The notes: generated from the letters alone by a model not told the origin. A DNA stretch of 64,000 nt from Pectobacterium aquaticum (GCF_003382565.3 NZ_CP086253.1:1054001-1118000); one strand, 5' to 3'. Shown: positions 43,222 to 53,434, counted from the first letter of the stretch. Translations and numbers: made by a program.

Positions 43222-44760
43222 ATGCAACATGCCCTCGAACTGGCGCTTGCACTCACCCGACAGCATGACGAGGCCGGTCTGTGCGACTGGCTGCTGGAGA
43301 CGATGCAGGCCGCCTGGCAGCCTCAAGGGATGCTACTGGGTATGGTGGATGTCAGCGGCAGGCAACTGACCTGCCAGGGACGAGTGCATGAAACGCCGGT
43401 GGCGCTGAGTCTGGGCGTGGATGACTTTAGCCACCCGCTGGCTTATGCGCTGCATAAGAATCAGGCGCGCACCTGGGATTCTCTCTATGGCGGTGCCCGC
43501 ATTGAGCACCGTGAATTCCGGCAGATGCTGGTTTCTGTCGGGACGAACTGCGGGCTGCATGCGCTGCCGCTGCTGTCGGAGAGCGGTAAACCGCTGGCAG
43601 TGCTGGCGCTGCTGGATACGCCGACGCGCCTGCAAACGCTGCATCAGCGCGGCGAGTGTGAGCGGCTGGCGCAGGTGTTTTGCCGTCAGCTTATGCTGCT
43701 GCGTGAGCTGGCGCATACCCGGCGGGAGCAGGTCGCGCTGAGAGATTCACTCCGCCAGATTAAGGATGAAGGGCAGAGCCGCCGCGAGCAGGAAACGCGG
43801 GTGGAAGCGACGCTGATTGGTCGATCTGTCGTCATTAAAGAGCTGCATCAGCAGATTTATCAGGCGGCAAAACACCGTCTTTCGGTGCTGATTCAGGGCG
43901 AAACCGGTTCAGGAAAAGATGTGGTAGCGCGTCTGCTGCATCAGTGTTCCGAACGTGCCGACAAACCTTTTATCGCCATCAACTGCGCGGCGATCCCAGA
44001 AAACCTGATTGAAAGCGAGCTGTTTGGCTACCAAAAAGGCGCGTTCTCCGGCGCACAAAGTAACAAGATTGGTCTGGTCGAGCAAGCTAACGGCGGAACC
44101 CTGTTTTTGGATGAAGTCGGCGATATGCCGCAGTCCATGCAGGCCAAGCTGTTAAGGGTGTTGGAAACGCACAGCTTCCGCCCGCTGGGCGCGGAGAAAG
44201 AAGTGCATTCCGATTTCCGTCTGATTGCCGCGACCCATCAGCCGCTGGAGCAGCAGGTGTCTGACGGCGTATTTCGGCAGGATCTCTATCATCGTCTTTG
44301 CCAGTGTCTGTTGCAGGTCGCCCCGCTACGCGAGCGGCCGGACGATATTCGTCTGCTGTGTGAGCACTTCATCGGTCAATTTGCAGATAAACAGCAAAAG
44401 CACGTTGCACCATTGAACCGGGCCTTCCTGCGCCAATTGGTGGCGTATGAATTTCCCGGCAATGTGCGGGAACTGCGTAATCTGCTGGAAGTCGCCTGCG
44501 CACATACGCCGGACGGCGAAGCGCTGTCTCTGACATCGCTACCGCCGGAACTGCGCGAGCGACTGACGAGCAGTACAACTGAGGAACAGGATCGCTATCA
44601 ACACATCTACGATTTGCGTATTGCCACACAGCGGTATGAAGCGGCTGTCATTGAGGCACGGCTGCGCCAGTTTCAGGGCAATCGCCTGCTGGTGGCTGAT
44701 AGCCTCAATATCCCTAAACGCACTCTCGACCACAAATGCCAGAAGCTGGAGGTAAATTGA
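43222..44760 (+). CDS. vasH: Sigma-54-dependent activator VasH
   Basis: This 512-residue bacterial enhancer-binding protein has an N-terminal GAF-like region (about 1-180). The AAA+ core has Walker A IQGETGSGKDVVARL near residue 226, the sigma-54 contact loop GAFSGA near 272 and Walker B GGTLFLDEVGDM near 290. A C-terminal Fis-type helix-turn-helix is in GNRLLVADSLNIPKRTLDHK. The contact loop reads GAFSGA in place of the usual GAFTGA. VasH activates hcp operons with sigma-54 in Vibrio cholerae, and a matching promoter lies before hcp here. It belongs to the structural operon. Confidence 0.95.
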   Translation: MQHALELALALTRQHDEAGLCDWLLETMQAAWQPQGMLLGMVDVSGRQLTCQGRVHETPVALSLGVDDFSHPLAYALHKNQARTWDSLYGGARIEHREFRQMLVSVGTNCGLHALPLLSESGKPLAVLALLDTPTRLQTLHQRGECERLAQVFCRQLMLLRELAHTRREQVALRDSLRQIKDEGQSRREQETRVEATLIGRSVVIKELHQQIYQAAKHRLSVLIQGETGSGKDVVARLLHQCSERADKPFIAINCAAIPENLIESELFGYQKGAFSGAQSNKIGLVEQANGGTLFLDEVGDMPQSMQAKLLRVLETHSFRPLGAEKEVHSDFRLIAATHQPLEQQVSDGVFRQDLYHRLCQCLLQVAPLRERPDDIRLLCEHFIGQFADKQQKHVAPLNRAFLRQLVAYEFPGNVRELRNLLEVACAHTPDGEALSLTSLPPELRERLTSSTTEEQDRYQHIYDLRIATQRYEAAVIEARLRQFQGNRLLVADSLNIPKRTLDHKCQKLEVN

Positions 44761-45320
44761 TGTTTCTGACGATGGCACCTCTATTGTTGGCAACGGCCGC
44801 GACACCCGATCCCGCCTGGCAGTCATTATGGGAACAGTGCCGCAATGAGACGTCTTCAGAGCTCCGGCTGGCCTGTTATGACGCGCTGGGGCGGGAAGCG
44901 GAACGCAACGGCACGCTGTCCCCGCAGCGTGATAACGCCGCGACGGGCGGAACGTTTCAACTGGGACGTGAAGCAGACAGCGGCGATATGACGCTCACCC
45001 GCGTGCTGGCCGATGGCAATACGCTGGTGATTAGCTGCGCCAGCAATATTACACACTTGCGCTTAACGCTCAGTGAACCCTGGGCAGGTGAGTCCGTCAC
45101 ATCGCAACTGGATGGCGTGACGGTGTCCGACAGCTGGTTTGTCCGCAACCGTGGGCTGCTGCTGGAATCGGGACGCGGCCTGCCGGCGATTGATGCGTTA
45201 AAGCGTTGGATTGGGCATCGCGAACTGGTGCTTAACGGCGCGGACGGTCATGCGCTGCGTATCGAACTCGCCGGGCTGGGCGAAGCGCTCGCGCCACTGC
45301 GTCAGCAGTGTCACTGGTAA
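44760..45320 (+). CDS. vasI: Type VI accessory protein VasI
   Basis: The start at 44760 shares its A with the stop of vasH. The 186-residue product begins MFLTMAPLLLATAATPDPAW, a probable signal peptide, so it is likely periplasmic. It has two cysteines, as in WEQCRNETSSELRLACYD, which may form a disulphide, the family signature of VasI/TagO-like proteins. It also has a later region VTVSDSWFVRNRGLLLESGR near residue 120. The exact job in secretion is unclear; it is an accessory of the V. cholerae-type cluster. Confidence 0.85.
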   Translation: MFLTMAPLLLATAATPDPAWQSLWEQCRNETSSELRLACYDALGREAERNGTLSPQRDNAATGGTFQLGREADSGDMTLTRVLADGNTLVISCASNITHLRLTLSEPWAGESVTSQLDGVTVSDSWFVRNRGLLLESGRGLPAIDALKRWIGHRELVLNGADGHALRIELAGLGEALAPLRQQCHW

Positions 45321-45331
45321 AGGAGGCGTTC

Positions 45332-46753
45332 ATGCATGCACATCCCTGGTGTAAACGCCTGCAAACCTCGTTGCCGGATGAGAAATTGCGCGCGGCGGTA
45401 TTGGCTGACGATCCGCTCTGGGAAAAGGTCGAAACAGAGCTGGTCAAGCTGGGGTCGCTGGCGCATAACCAGGTCGATCTTAACGTGGTGGCAGGGTATT
45501 GCCTGACCTTGCTGGAAAGCAAAACCAAAGATATGCGGGTACTGGTGCAGCTATTGCGCTGCTTACAGCACCCAGCCAAAGCGACACCGTTTTCTACTGC
45601 CCTGATGCTGCTGGACAGCTGGCTGGAGAGTTACTGGGTGCCTGCCTGGCCTGCCAGTCCGGTTCAGAAACAGAAGTTAATGATCCAGATTGTTCGGCGT
45701 TTTGAGAGTGCGCTGCCCCGCATTGCAGAAAGTGCCTCCAGCGCAGAGCTGGAGCAATTACAGCAGTTAACGGAACAGGTGGCGACCCGCTGGGGCGAAC
45801 TGGCCAGTGACAAAGCGGTGCTGATGGATGAGCTGGTGCAGGGCGTTAAGCGTGCCAGACAGCGACAGCAGGCGCAGGAACAGGCGAATCAGACGGCGAA
45901 GCCAGCACCGGCAGCCAGCAGTAGTGGAAGCGCGGGCGGAAGTGAAACCAGCACGAGCGCGGCCTCGACGCCCGTCAGCTCGGTGGAGATTAATTCATCC
46001 GATGAACGCGGCTGGCGGCAAACCCAACTGAACGTCGCGGCGCTGCTGGTTGAGCGTCATCCCGCTTCACCGATGGGTTACCGTCTGCGACGCCACGCTA
46101 TCTGGTCCGGCATTGCCACACCGCCGATGTCGTCCAAGGGGAATAAAACCCAACTGGCACCCGTCTCGTCAGACCGCGTGGATGAATACCAAAGTGCGCT
46201 GGCTCAGGCCGATTTGGCGCTGTGGGAACGCATAGAACAAAGTCTGGTGCTGGCACCTTACTGGTTTGATGGCCATATGTTGTCGGCCTCGGTGGCCTCA
46301 CGTCTGGGGCATGCTTCCGTCGCGACGGCGATTGCCGAGGAGCTGTCTGCGTTTATTCAGCGTGTGCCGGAGCTGCGTGAACTGGCGTTCAGCGATGGCA
46401 CACCTTTTTTGACCGGGAAATGTAGCCAGTGGTTGCAGTCCAGCCAGCCGGTTCGCGGCGGCGGGGCGCGGCAGGACGATCTGGCGACGGAGGCGGCGGC
46501 CTGTCGAGATGAGAAAGGCATTGGGGCGGCGATGCAGCTATTGGATGAACGCATGCGTCGCCTGAAAGAGCCGCGCGACCGCTTTTATGCCGAGTTGGTT
46601 CTGGCGGATTTACTCGCCGAAGAAGGGATGAAATCACTGGCAGCACAGCACTATCAGCACATGTGGCAGGAAAGCCAACAATTGGGCCTGATGCAATGGG
46701 AACCGGGACTGGTTAGCCGCGTGGAGCGGTTGGCGGCATCCCGCAAAAAATAA
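45332..46753 (+). CDS. tssA: T6SS protein TssA (VasJ type)
   Basis: Starting at 45332, after AAAGGAGG, the protein has 473 residues (MHAHPWCKRLQTSLPDE). An ImpA N-terminal domain covers about 10-145 (DPLWEKVETELVKLGSLAHN to WVPAWPASPVQKQKLM), followed by an Ala/Ser/Thr-rich linker near 190-225 and a VasJ C-terminal domain. Proteins of this type are TssA caps of the tail tube or sheath. An ATG eight codons upstream is in the end of vasI and has no ribosome-binding site. Confidence 0.92.
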   Translation: MHAHPWCKRLQTSLPDEKLRAAVLADDPLWEKVETELVKLGSLAHNQVDLNVVAGYCLTLLESKTKDMRVLVQLLRCLQHPAKATPFSTALMLLDSWLESYWVPAWPASPVQKQKLMIQIVRRFESALPRIAESASSAELEQLQQLTEQVATRWGELASDKAVLMDELVQGVKRARQRQQAQEQANQTAKPAPAASSSGSAGGSETSTSAASTPVSSVEINSSDERGWRQTQLNVAALLVERHPASPMGYRLRRHAIWSGIATPPMSSKGNKTQLAPVSSDRVDEYQSALAQADLALWERIEQSLVLAPYWFDGHMLSASVASRLGHASVATAIAEELSAFIQRVPELRELAFSDGTPFLTGKCSQWLQSSQPVRGGGARQDDLATEAAACRDEKGIGAAMQLLDERMRRLKEPRDRFYAELVLADLLAEEGMKSLAAQHYQHMWQESQQLGLMQWEPGLVSRVERLAASRKK

Positions 46754-46777
46754 GACATTCGGAGTGAATGGTCACTT

Positions 46778-49700
46778 ATGTTTAAAACAATCATAACCTT
46801 TCTACGCAAGCAGTTGCCTAAACTGAAACCCTCTTGGCTGCTTTTAGGCGTGCTGCTGTGGGTTGTCGTGTTGGTTCTGGCCTGGTGGCTGGGGCCGCGT
46901 TTGACGGTGGGCGAGTCCCGTCCGTTGCAGGGAATCTGGGGCCGCGTGGTGTTCACGCTGGTTTGGCTATGGCTGGCGTTCTCCTACAGTGCCTGGATGG
47001 TCTGGCGTCGTGTGCAGCAGATGCGTGCGGAGCGTCATGAACAGCAGGTGATTGAGCAGGATCCCTTGCAGGTGTATGTCGACAGCCAGCAGACGTTTCT
47101 CGATCGCTGGCTGGAAGCGTTTCAGACCCAGTTGGGTAAAAGGGCGCTGTATGCGATGCCGTGGTATCTGACGATTGGTCTGGCTGGCAGCGGGAAAAGT
47201 AGCCTGATCCATCGCGCTAATCCGGCAAACAAAATGAATCCGAAGCTGGATGCGGAGCTGCGAGACGTGGCGGCAGGCCAGCAGGTGAGCAGTTGGGTTG
47301 GTGAATCCGCGGTGATTTGGGACCCCAGCGGACAGCTACTTGCCCAGCCTGAACTGGAGGGCGATTCGCTCGGGCAGCGTCATGCTCGACTGTGGCAGCA
47401 CCTGTTACAGTGGCTCAGCGAAAACCGCCGCCGCCAGCCGCTCAACGGTCTGGTGCTTACGCTGGATATCTCCTGGCTGGCACAGGCTGGGGTCGCCGAT
47501 CGCAAAGCCTACGCGCAGGTCATGCGCGCCCGCTTGCAGGAAATTTCCGTCAACATTAATACGCGCTTACCGGTGTATATCGCACTGACCCGGTTGGATA
47601 TGCTGAGCGGCTTCGATAAGGTCTATCGCCAGTTAAACCGCGAAGCGCGTCAGGCCGTATTAGGGGTGACGTTTACGCCGCAGGCAAGCAACAGCAAAGG
47701 CTGGCTAGAAGAGCTGGAGCGCTTCTGGGACGAGTGGGTCACGCACCTGAATGACAACCTGCCGGACATGCTGCTGACGCAATCCGACAGAAGCGTGCGC
47801 AATTCGCTGTTCTCGTTCGTTCGCCAACTGGCCGGCGTGAAAGATTACGTGATGGACGTGTTGACGGAAACGTTAGCGGCGGGCGAGGATCGCGCGTTCC
47901 TGATTCGCGGTGTCTACGTCAGCTCTGTCTACCAACAAGGGGTGCCGTTCGATGCCTTTGCGCAATCGGCTTCCCGACGTTACCAACTGCCCGAACCGAT
48001 TAACCCTGCGCTGCGCGGTGAATCGAATACGTTCTTTGTACAGCGCCTTTTCCCTGACGTCATTTTCCCTGAGGCCAGTCTGGCGGGCGAAAACCGGCTG
48101 CATAGCCTCTATCGCCGACGTCGGCTGAGTATCGGCGTGGGCTGCATGCTGCTCGCCAGTCTGGCGCTGATTGGTAGCTGGCACCATTTCTACCGGGTCA
48201 ATGAAGAAGCCGGACGTAACGTCCTGACGAAAGCGCAGGCCTTTATCGGCACCAATGAGCTGGAAGGCCAGCAGGGCTACGGCTATCAACAACTGCCGCG
48301 TCTGAATTTGATTCGCGATGCGACCTTATCCTTTGGTAATTACCATGAGCGCACGCCGCTGCTGGCCGATCTTGGCCTGTATCAGGGCGCCAAGATTGGG
48401 CCTCATGTTGAAGGCACCTATCTGCAAATGCTGAATCAGCGCTTTCTCCCTGCGGTGATGCAAGGGCTGCTGGAAGATCTGAATCAGGCACCGGCCAATA
48501 GTGAGCAAAAGCTGACGATTCTGCGCGTGATGCGGATGCTGGATGATGCGTCAGGGCGCAATAAATCGCTGGTCGAACAGTTTATGGCGCAGCGTTGGCA
48601 GAAGGCATTTCCCGGACAGGGCAACGTGCAGGAACAGCTGATGCAGCATCTGGATTACGCCCTTGAGCACACTGATTGGCACAAGGCGCGTGAGCAAAAA
48701 GATGCGGTAGCGATCAGCACTTTTGCACCCTTTAGTCAGCCGATTACGCTGGCCCAGCAGGAACTGAGCAAGCTGCCGATGTATCAGCGCGTTTATCAGA
48801 GTCTGGTGATGAAGGCGACGCAGGTGCTGCCGCCGGATTTAGCGATTCGTGATGAAGTCGGCCCGACGTTTGATCCGGTGTTTTCCCTGCGCAATGACAA
48901 AGCGGGAAGCGTGCCTCGACTGCTGACGTATCCCGGCTTTAGCGACTATTACCTCAAGCAGGACAAAGCGCTGTTAGAGCTGACAGCGCTGGATGCCTGG
49001 GTGCTGGGACAGCGTGAACGTGCACAGTTCAGCGAGGCCGATCGGCGGGAAATTCTGCGTCAGGTGAATGACCGCTACATTACGGATTACATCAACCAGT
49101 GGCAGAAAGTGCTGGCGAATATTGATGTGCAGACGCTCGATACGCCGGAGCAGGCGCTCGATATTCTCACGGATATTACCGGCAACGATCAGCCCTTCCA
49201 GCGCGTGCTGACCACGGTGAGTGATAACACCCGTATCCGCAAGCTGGCCGATGATGATAACGACACGGCGCAGAGCATTAACACGCGTACGGGTCGTCCG
49301 TTTATGACCATCAATGCGGCGCTGAGCGGGCGCGGTGAGCAGGGACCGCTGGTGCAAGAGGTCAATCAGAAGCTGACCGATCTCTACCACTATCTCGATC
49401 AGATCGTCAACGCGACCGATCCGGGGCAGGCAGCGTTGAAAGCGGTGCAGGCGCGGCAGGGAAATAAATTTGCCGATCCGGTATTCGCCTTACAGCAATA
49501 CGCCCGCAGCCTGCCCGCGCCGTTGGATCGCTGGGTAGGACAATTAGCTGGAGAAAGCGCGAGTCTGGTGACTGGGTTGGCGATGTCGTCGCTGAATCAG
49601 GAATGGCTGGATAAGGTTGTCATGCCATTCAATGAGAAGCTGGCAGATCGTTATCCCTTCGACCCGTCATCGAACAAGGATGTGCCGCTATCGGAAATGG

Positions 49701-50275
49701 AAATGTTCTTCATGACTGGCGGGACGCTGGACAGCTTCTATCAAACCAACCTCAAGGCGATGATGGAGAGCGGCATGCTGGAAGAAGGCATGGCATCGCC
49801 TTTGCAGGCAGAGCTGGTGAAACAGCTTGAACGCGCGACCCGCATCCGCCAGACCCTGTTTAATGCACAGGGCAGCCTGGAAGTGCATTTCGTGCTGGAG
49901 CCGCTGGAACTGACGGCGAACAAGCGCCGCAGCGTGCTGAATCTGGACGGACAGTTGCTGGAATACAGCCACGGTCGTCGCCAGAAAACGCCGCTGGTAT
50001 GGCCAAACAGTATGCGTGACGGTGCCGAAAGCAAGCTGACGCTGGTGCCGGACGATCGTGAACGTTCGCCGCGCAGCCTGAGCTTTAGCGGGCCGTGGGC
50101 GATGTTCCGGTTAGTCAATAGCGATCAGTTAACGCAGGTGAATGAGAACACCTTTGACGTACGCTTCTCGCTGGAGAACGGGGCGATGACGTATCGCGTG
50201 TACACCGATGCCAGCCATAACCCGTTTGCCGGTGGTCTGTTCAGCCAGTTCACGCTGCCTGACTCGCTTTATTAA
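46778..50275 (+). CDS. tssM: T6SS inner-membrane protein TssM (IcmF/VasK)
   Basis: The 1165-residue protein spans the inner membrane. Hydrophobic segments lie near residues 18-42 and 55-78, and a third near 445-470 (RRLSIGVGCMLLASLALIGS). A cytoplasmic domain with Walker A GLAGSGKSSLIHR near residue 133 lies between the second and third. The large periplasmic part follows, including the C-terminal IcmF-related domain that contacts TssJ (SFSGPWAMFRLVNSDQ and AMTYRVYTDASHNPFAGGLF). All expected parts are present. Confidence 0.97.
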   Translation: MFKTIITFLRKQLPKLKPSWLLLGVLLWVVVLVLAWWLGPRLTVGESRPLQGIWGRVVFTLVWLWLAFSYSAWMVWRRVQQMRAERHEQQVIEQDPLQVYVDSQQTFLDRWLEAFQTQLGKRALYAMPWYLTIGLAGSGKSSLIHRANPANKMNPKLDAELRDVAAGQQVSSWVGESAVIWDPSGQLLAQPELEGDSLGQRHARLWQHLLQWLSENRRRQPLNGLVLTLDISWLAQAGVADRKAYAQVMRARLQEISVNINTRLPVYIALTRLDMLSGFDKVYRQLNREARQAVLGVTFTPQASNSKGWLEELERFWDEWVTHLNDNLPDMLLTQSDRSVRNSLFSFVRQLAGVKDYVMDVLTETLAAGEDRAFLIRGVYVSSVYQQGVPFDAFAQSASRRYQLPEPINPALRGESNTFFVQRLFPDVIFPEASLAGENRLHSLYRRRRLSIGVGCMLLASLALIGSWHHFYRVNEEAGRNVLTKAQAFIGTNELEGQQGYGYQQLPRLNLIRDATLSFGNYHERTPLLADLGLYQGAKIGPHVEGTYLQMLNQRFLPAVMQGLLEDLNQAPANSEQKLTILRVMRMLDDASGRNKSLVEQFMAQRWQKAFPGQGNVQEQLMQHLDYALEHTDWHKAREQKDAVAISTFAPFSQPITLAQQELSKLPMYQRVYQSLVMKATQVLPPDLAIRDEVGPTFDPVFSLRNDKAGSVPRLLTYPGFSDYYLKQDKALLELTALDAWVLGQRERAQFSEADRREILRQVNDRYITDYINQWQKVLANIDVQTLDTPEQALDILTDITGNDQPFQRVLTTVSDNTRIRKLADDDNDTAQSINTRTGRPFMTINAALSGRGEQGPLVQEVNQKLTDLYHYLDQIVNATDPGQAALKAVQARQGNKFADPVFALQQYARSLPAPLDRWVGQLAGESASLVTGLAMSSLNQEWLDKVVMPFNEKLADRYPFDPSSNKDVPLSEMEMFFMTGGTLDSFYQTNLKAMMESGMLEEGMASPLQAELVKQLERATRIRQTLFNAQGSLEVHFVLEPLELTANKRRSVLNLDGQLLEYSHGRRQKTPLVWPNSMRDGAESKLTLVPDDRERSPRSLSFSGPWAMFRLVNSDQLTQVNENTFDVRFSLENGAMTYRVYTDASHNPFAGGLFSQFTLPDSLY

Positions 50276-50323
50276 TTAACTCTCGGGAGCCTGCTTAGGC
50301 TCCCTATTGCTGGATGATGTGAT

Positions 50324-51760
50324 ATGCAAGATGCACAACAGGCCCTGAAAGTGGGCCGCGATCCACGGATGCTGCCGGAGTTTGACGCACTTCGGGCGGA
50401 AATTAACAAGTTGAGTCACGCGTCTCGCCCTGATGTGGATTGGATGCTGGTGCACGATATGGCCACCACTATCTTTGAAAAGCAGGGCGTGGATCTCCAG
50501 ACCGCGATCTACTTTACGCTGGCGCGTTCACGACTGGGGGGATTGACCGGCTTCACGGAAAGCTGTGAGTTTCTGGCGAATTTGATCGTGACGCAGTGGG
50601 ATAACTTCTGGCCGCCGGTGCATCAGGAACGAGCGCGTATCGAGATGCTGGACTGGTTTATTGCTCGTATCAGCGAAGTGGTGCGGCAGTATGCCATTAG
50701 CCATGAACACAAGCGGCTGGTTTATCGTTGCGAACGCGCGCTGCAATTGATGAGTGAAAAGCTGCACAACTCGGGGTTGAGCCGCATTCCTCGCGTCGAG
50801 AATCTGCTGCACTTCGTTGAAGGCTATACCCATTTGTTTGATGAAACCGAAATTGTCATTGTGTCGGACGATCAGGAACTGAAAAAGCAGGATATGCAGA
50901 TTCCGCCCATGGTGTTCTTTCACTCTGACATGGAGCCCGGCGCGACGGTGCCAAGCAGTGGTTCATCAGGCTCGGGTCAGGCTGCTTTGCCTGCGGGTAG
51001 CATTCTCATCGGACGGGAGAAAGGGCAAATGAAACCGACGGTATTGAAAATTGAGGCGCATAAAAAGCAGAAGCCAGCGTGGTTCTGGTTTGTCTCCGGG
51101 CTGCTGACCTGTGCGTTGCCTGTTGCAGCGATGACAGGCTGGCAGTATTGGCAAGAACAGAAAGCCGATGCGCTGGCGTTACTGCAACAGCCAGCCTACG
51201 CGTTGCCCGCCGCCCCCGATCATAATGATATTCGCCGGGTACGTATTGCGCTGGGCGAGCAGAAATTGCAGGGCATGGAAGGTGAGCTGATCAACCGCTA
51301 TCAGGCACAACTGGAACAGGTGAAAAATGCCTCGCCTTTCTACCTGTATCAATACGGCAACGGGTTGAAAAACGTGATGCAGCAACTCTATCCCGATTCG
51401 CTGGCGGTGAAGGAAATGGAACGCCAATGGCAGATTGCGCTTGAACGTCAGCAGGGCGATGAGCCGAAAACGCGGGGTTACGAACAGGTTCAGGCCAGAG
51501 TCAACGATACCTTGCAGCAACTGCTGGAACTGGAGCAGCAGCGCCGGACGGTGACGATTTCCTATCTGAAATCAAAGCTCTACGATATGCAAAAAGACCT
51601 GATATCGGACGTTCCCTTTGGGATACGGCTGCGGGAGCTTGAGGCGCGTAAAACCAGGAGCCAGTCGCTGACGCCTGCGGAGCTACGTGCGATGGAAGAC
51701 GAACTGCGCGCCTTCAACGTTCGCTTGTACCGTTTGCAGCAGAGTAATTCTGCCAGCTGA
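50324..51760 (+). CDS. vasL: Type VI protein VasL (ImpA N-terminal domain)
   Basis: The 478-residue protein has an ImpA N-terminal domain at about 5-140 (VGRDPRMLPEFDALRAEINK to NFWPPVHQERARIEMLD). It has a membrane span near residues 247-270 (PAWFWFVSGLLTCALPVAAM) and a C-terminal coiled-coil VasL domain from about 330. Membrane-bound TssA-like proteins such as TagA clamp the distal end of the extended sheath in other enterobacteria; a similar job is inferred. It lies 48 bases after tssM. Confidence 0.9.
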   Translation: MQDAQQALKVGRDPRMLPEFDALRAEINKLSHASRPDVDWMLVHDMATTIFEKQGVDLQTAIYFTLARSRLGGLTGFTESCEFLANLIVTQWDNFWPPVHQERARIEMLDWFIARISEVVRQYAISHEHKRLVYRCERALQLMSEKLHNSGLSRIPRVENLLHFVEGYTHLFDETEIVIVSDDQELKKQDMQIPPMVFFHSDMEPGATVPSSGSSGSGQAALPAGSILIGREKGQMKPTVLKIEAHKKQKPAWFWFVSGLLTCALPVAAMTGWQYWQEQKADALALLQQPAYALPAAPDHNDIRRVRIALGEQKLQGMEGELINRYQAQLEQVKNASPFYLYQYGNGLKNVMQQLYPDSLAVKEMERQWQIALERQQGDEPKTRGYEQVQARVNDTLQQLLELEQQRRTVTISYLKSKLYDMQKDLISDVPFGIRLRELEARKTRSQSLTPAELRAMEDELRAFNVRLYRLQQSNSAS

Positions 51761-51788
51761 TTGTCGAGAAGGGAAAAACGCTGAGCAC

Positions 51789-53144
51789 ATGATGAAATAC
51801 AAAAAATTAGTGATAGCTCTGTCGGCCTGTTGGCTGGCGTCATGTCAGGCGCCCGTCACATCGCTGTCTGAATCGGAACTCGTGGCGTCAGCGAACCGGG
51901 GAAACGGTGAGGCGCAATATCAACTGGCAAAGACGCTAGCCGCGCGATCGCAGTACACCGAGGCGATGCAGTGGATGCAGAAGGCATCTGGTCTGTCTGA
52001 ACTTCCCGCTAATGCGGAACTGCGCGCTGCCGCCGCGCTTCAGGTTGGTGACTGGTATCAGGCCGGGCTGGGTGCGCCCAAGAACAGCCCGTCTGCTCGC
52101 CAGTGGTGGACAACGTCCTCACGTCTGGGAAATGGCGAAGCGGGGCATCGGCTTGGTATGGACTGTCAGGTTCAACATCAGGGAAAGCTGGTGGCGGCCT
52201 GCCTGAATGCTTTTGAATCGGCTGCGGCAAATGGTTATCCCCCCGCGCAGTTGATTGTCGCCCAGTGGCACGCAACGCATGCGGGCGGCGAAAAAGAGGC
52301 CATAGCATGGTTGCTGAAGGCCTCCGAACTAGGCAATCGGGATGCGCAATACCAGTTGGCGCAGCGCTATGAGCAAGGTAAAGGTGTGGTGATCCGTCGC
52401 GATCTGGCCGAACGTTGGTATTTCCGTGCGGCGACGCTAGGTCAGGCACAGGCGCAGCTGTGGATGGCGCGACACGAAGACGGCGAAAATGCGTTGAACT
52501 GGTATCAAAAATCCGCGTCATCAGGTGATGCCGAAGCACAGCTTTGGCTGGGCAAGGCATACCGCGAAGGTAAGCATTTACCTTGGGATGAGCAAAAGGC
52601 GCGTTATTGGCTGGAGCGTGCCGCGTCTGGCGGATCGGGCGAGGCCGATTATTTGCTCAGTCAGAGCCAGACAACCCATGAAAAGCGCGAACAGTATCTG
52701 GTTCAGGCTTCCTCTGCGGGCTATATCCAGGCACAGCGCGAACTGGGTGAGCGGTTATTTAAAGCGAACGAATTCGCACGTGCGCGTGAAGAATATGCCA
52801 AAGCAGCATCAGCAGGAGATGCTGAGTCCCGACTAGCCTATGGCGAGATGCTGCGGCTGGGACAAGGAGGAAAAGAGGATTATGTCGAGGCGATGAAGCA
52901 GTACCGTCTGGCGGCGAATGACGGTAATCGTATGGCTCAATATCGTATGGGCATGATGCGTCAGGACGGGCTGGGGGCTTCCCGTAATCGTATTCATGCA
53001 TACGCCTGGTACGCGATGGCGGCGACGGAGGGAATGAGCGAAGCCATTCATGCGCGTAACGATCTGGAAGCGACGATGCAGCCGGATGAAATCAAAGCTG
53101 GGCAGCGGTTGGCGATGCACTGGTCATCCGGAAAAACGGAGTAA
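51789..53144 (+). CDS. Sel1-repeat lipoprotein
   Basis: From ATG 51789 the protein is 451 residues with a lipoprotein signal (MMKYKKLVIALSACWLASC, lipid Cys at 19). At least eight Sel1-type repeats follow, with recurring A-x-x-x-L-G pattern: NGEAQYQLAKTLAARSQYTE, NRDAQYQLAQRYEQGKGV, DAEAQLWLGKAYREGKH, DAESRLAYGEMLRLGQGG and others. Sel1 proteins act as scaffolds. It is the last gene before a decayed segment and seems to end the structural operon. An accessory role in this T6SS is inferred from position. Confidence 0.85.
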   Translation: MMKYKKLVIALSACWLASCQAPVTSLSESELVASANRGNGEAQYQLAKTLAARSQYTEAMQWMQKASGLSELPANAELRAAAALQVGDWYQAGLGAPKNSPSARQWWTTSSRLGNGEAGHRLGMDCQVQHQGKLVAACLNAFESAAANGYPPAQLIVAQWHATHAGGEKEAIAWLLKASELGNRDAQYQLAQRYEQGKGVVIRRDLAERWYFRAATLGQAQAQLWMARHEDGENALNWYQKSASSGDAEAQLWLGKAYREGKHLPWDEQKARYWLERAASGGSGEADYLLSQSQTTHEKREQYLVQASSAGYIQAQRELGERLFKANEFARAREEYAKAASAGDAESRLAYGEMLRLGQGGKEDYVEAMKQYRLAANDGNRMAQYRMGMMRQDGLGASRNRIHAYAWYAMAATEGMSEAIHARNDLEATMQPDEIKAGQRLAMHWSSGKTE

Positions 53145-53164
53145 TCCGTGGTGGTGCATTGAAG

Positions 53165-53434
53165 GGCAATATTTTTATCAGGATAGCGACGTACCGTACT
53201 GGGAGAACCGGTAGCCATAGCAACGGCGAAGAAGGAGAAAGCCGATAGCAAACAGTACAGGATTGCAGTTCACCGTAAAGGTCGGCGCCCTGACGGCAGG
53301 CACCTTTACGGTGGTGGATTTCTAGCTGGATGAAGGGCTGAACCGGCCTTTCAGCCTGTCGCTGAGTCTGGCTAACGCGCAGCCGGATATTGATTTCGGC
53401 GCAGTGCGGGAATATTGCGTGCAGTATCAGTAAA
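53165..53434 (+). pseudogene. Decayed vgrG copy (5' fragment with leader)
   Basis: The region repeats the leader and start of the intact vgrG at 55225-55450. The segment from about 53247 encodes the VgrG N-terminus (LQFTVKVGALTAGTFTVVDF), but the start GTG has become ATA and codon 23 is a TAG stop. After FGAV the sequence jumps to REYCVQYQ, which in the intact VgrG comes about 90 residues later, so an internal deletion has occurred. The fragment then ends. It is a relic of a second vgrG module. Confidence 0.88.
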
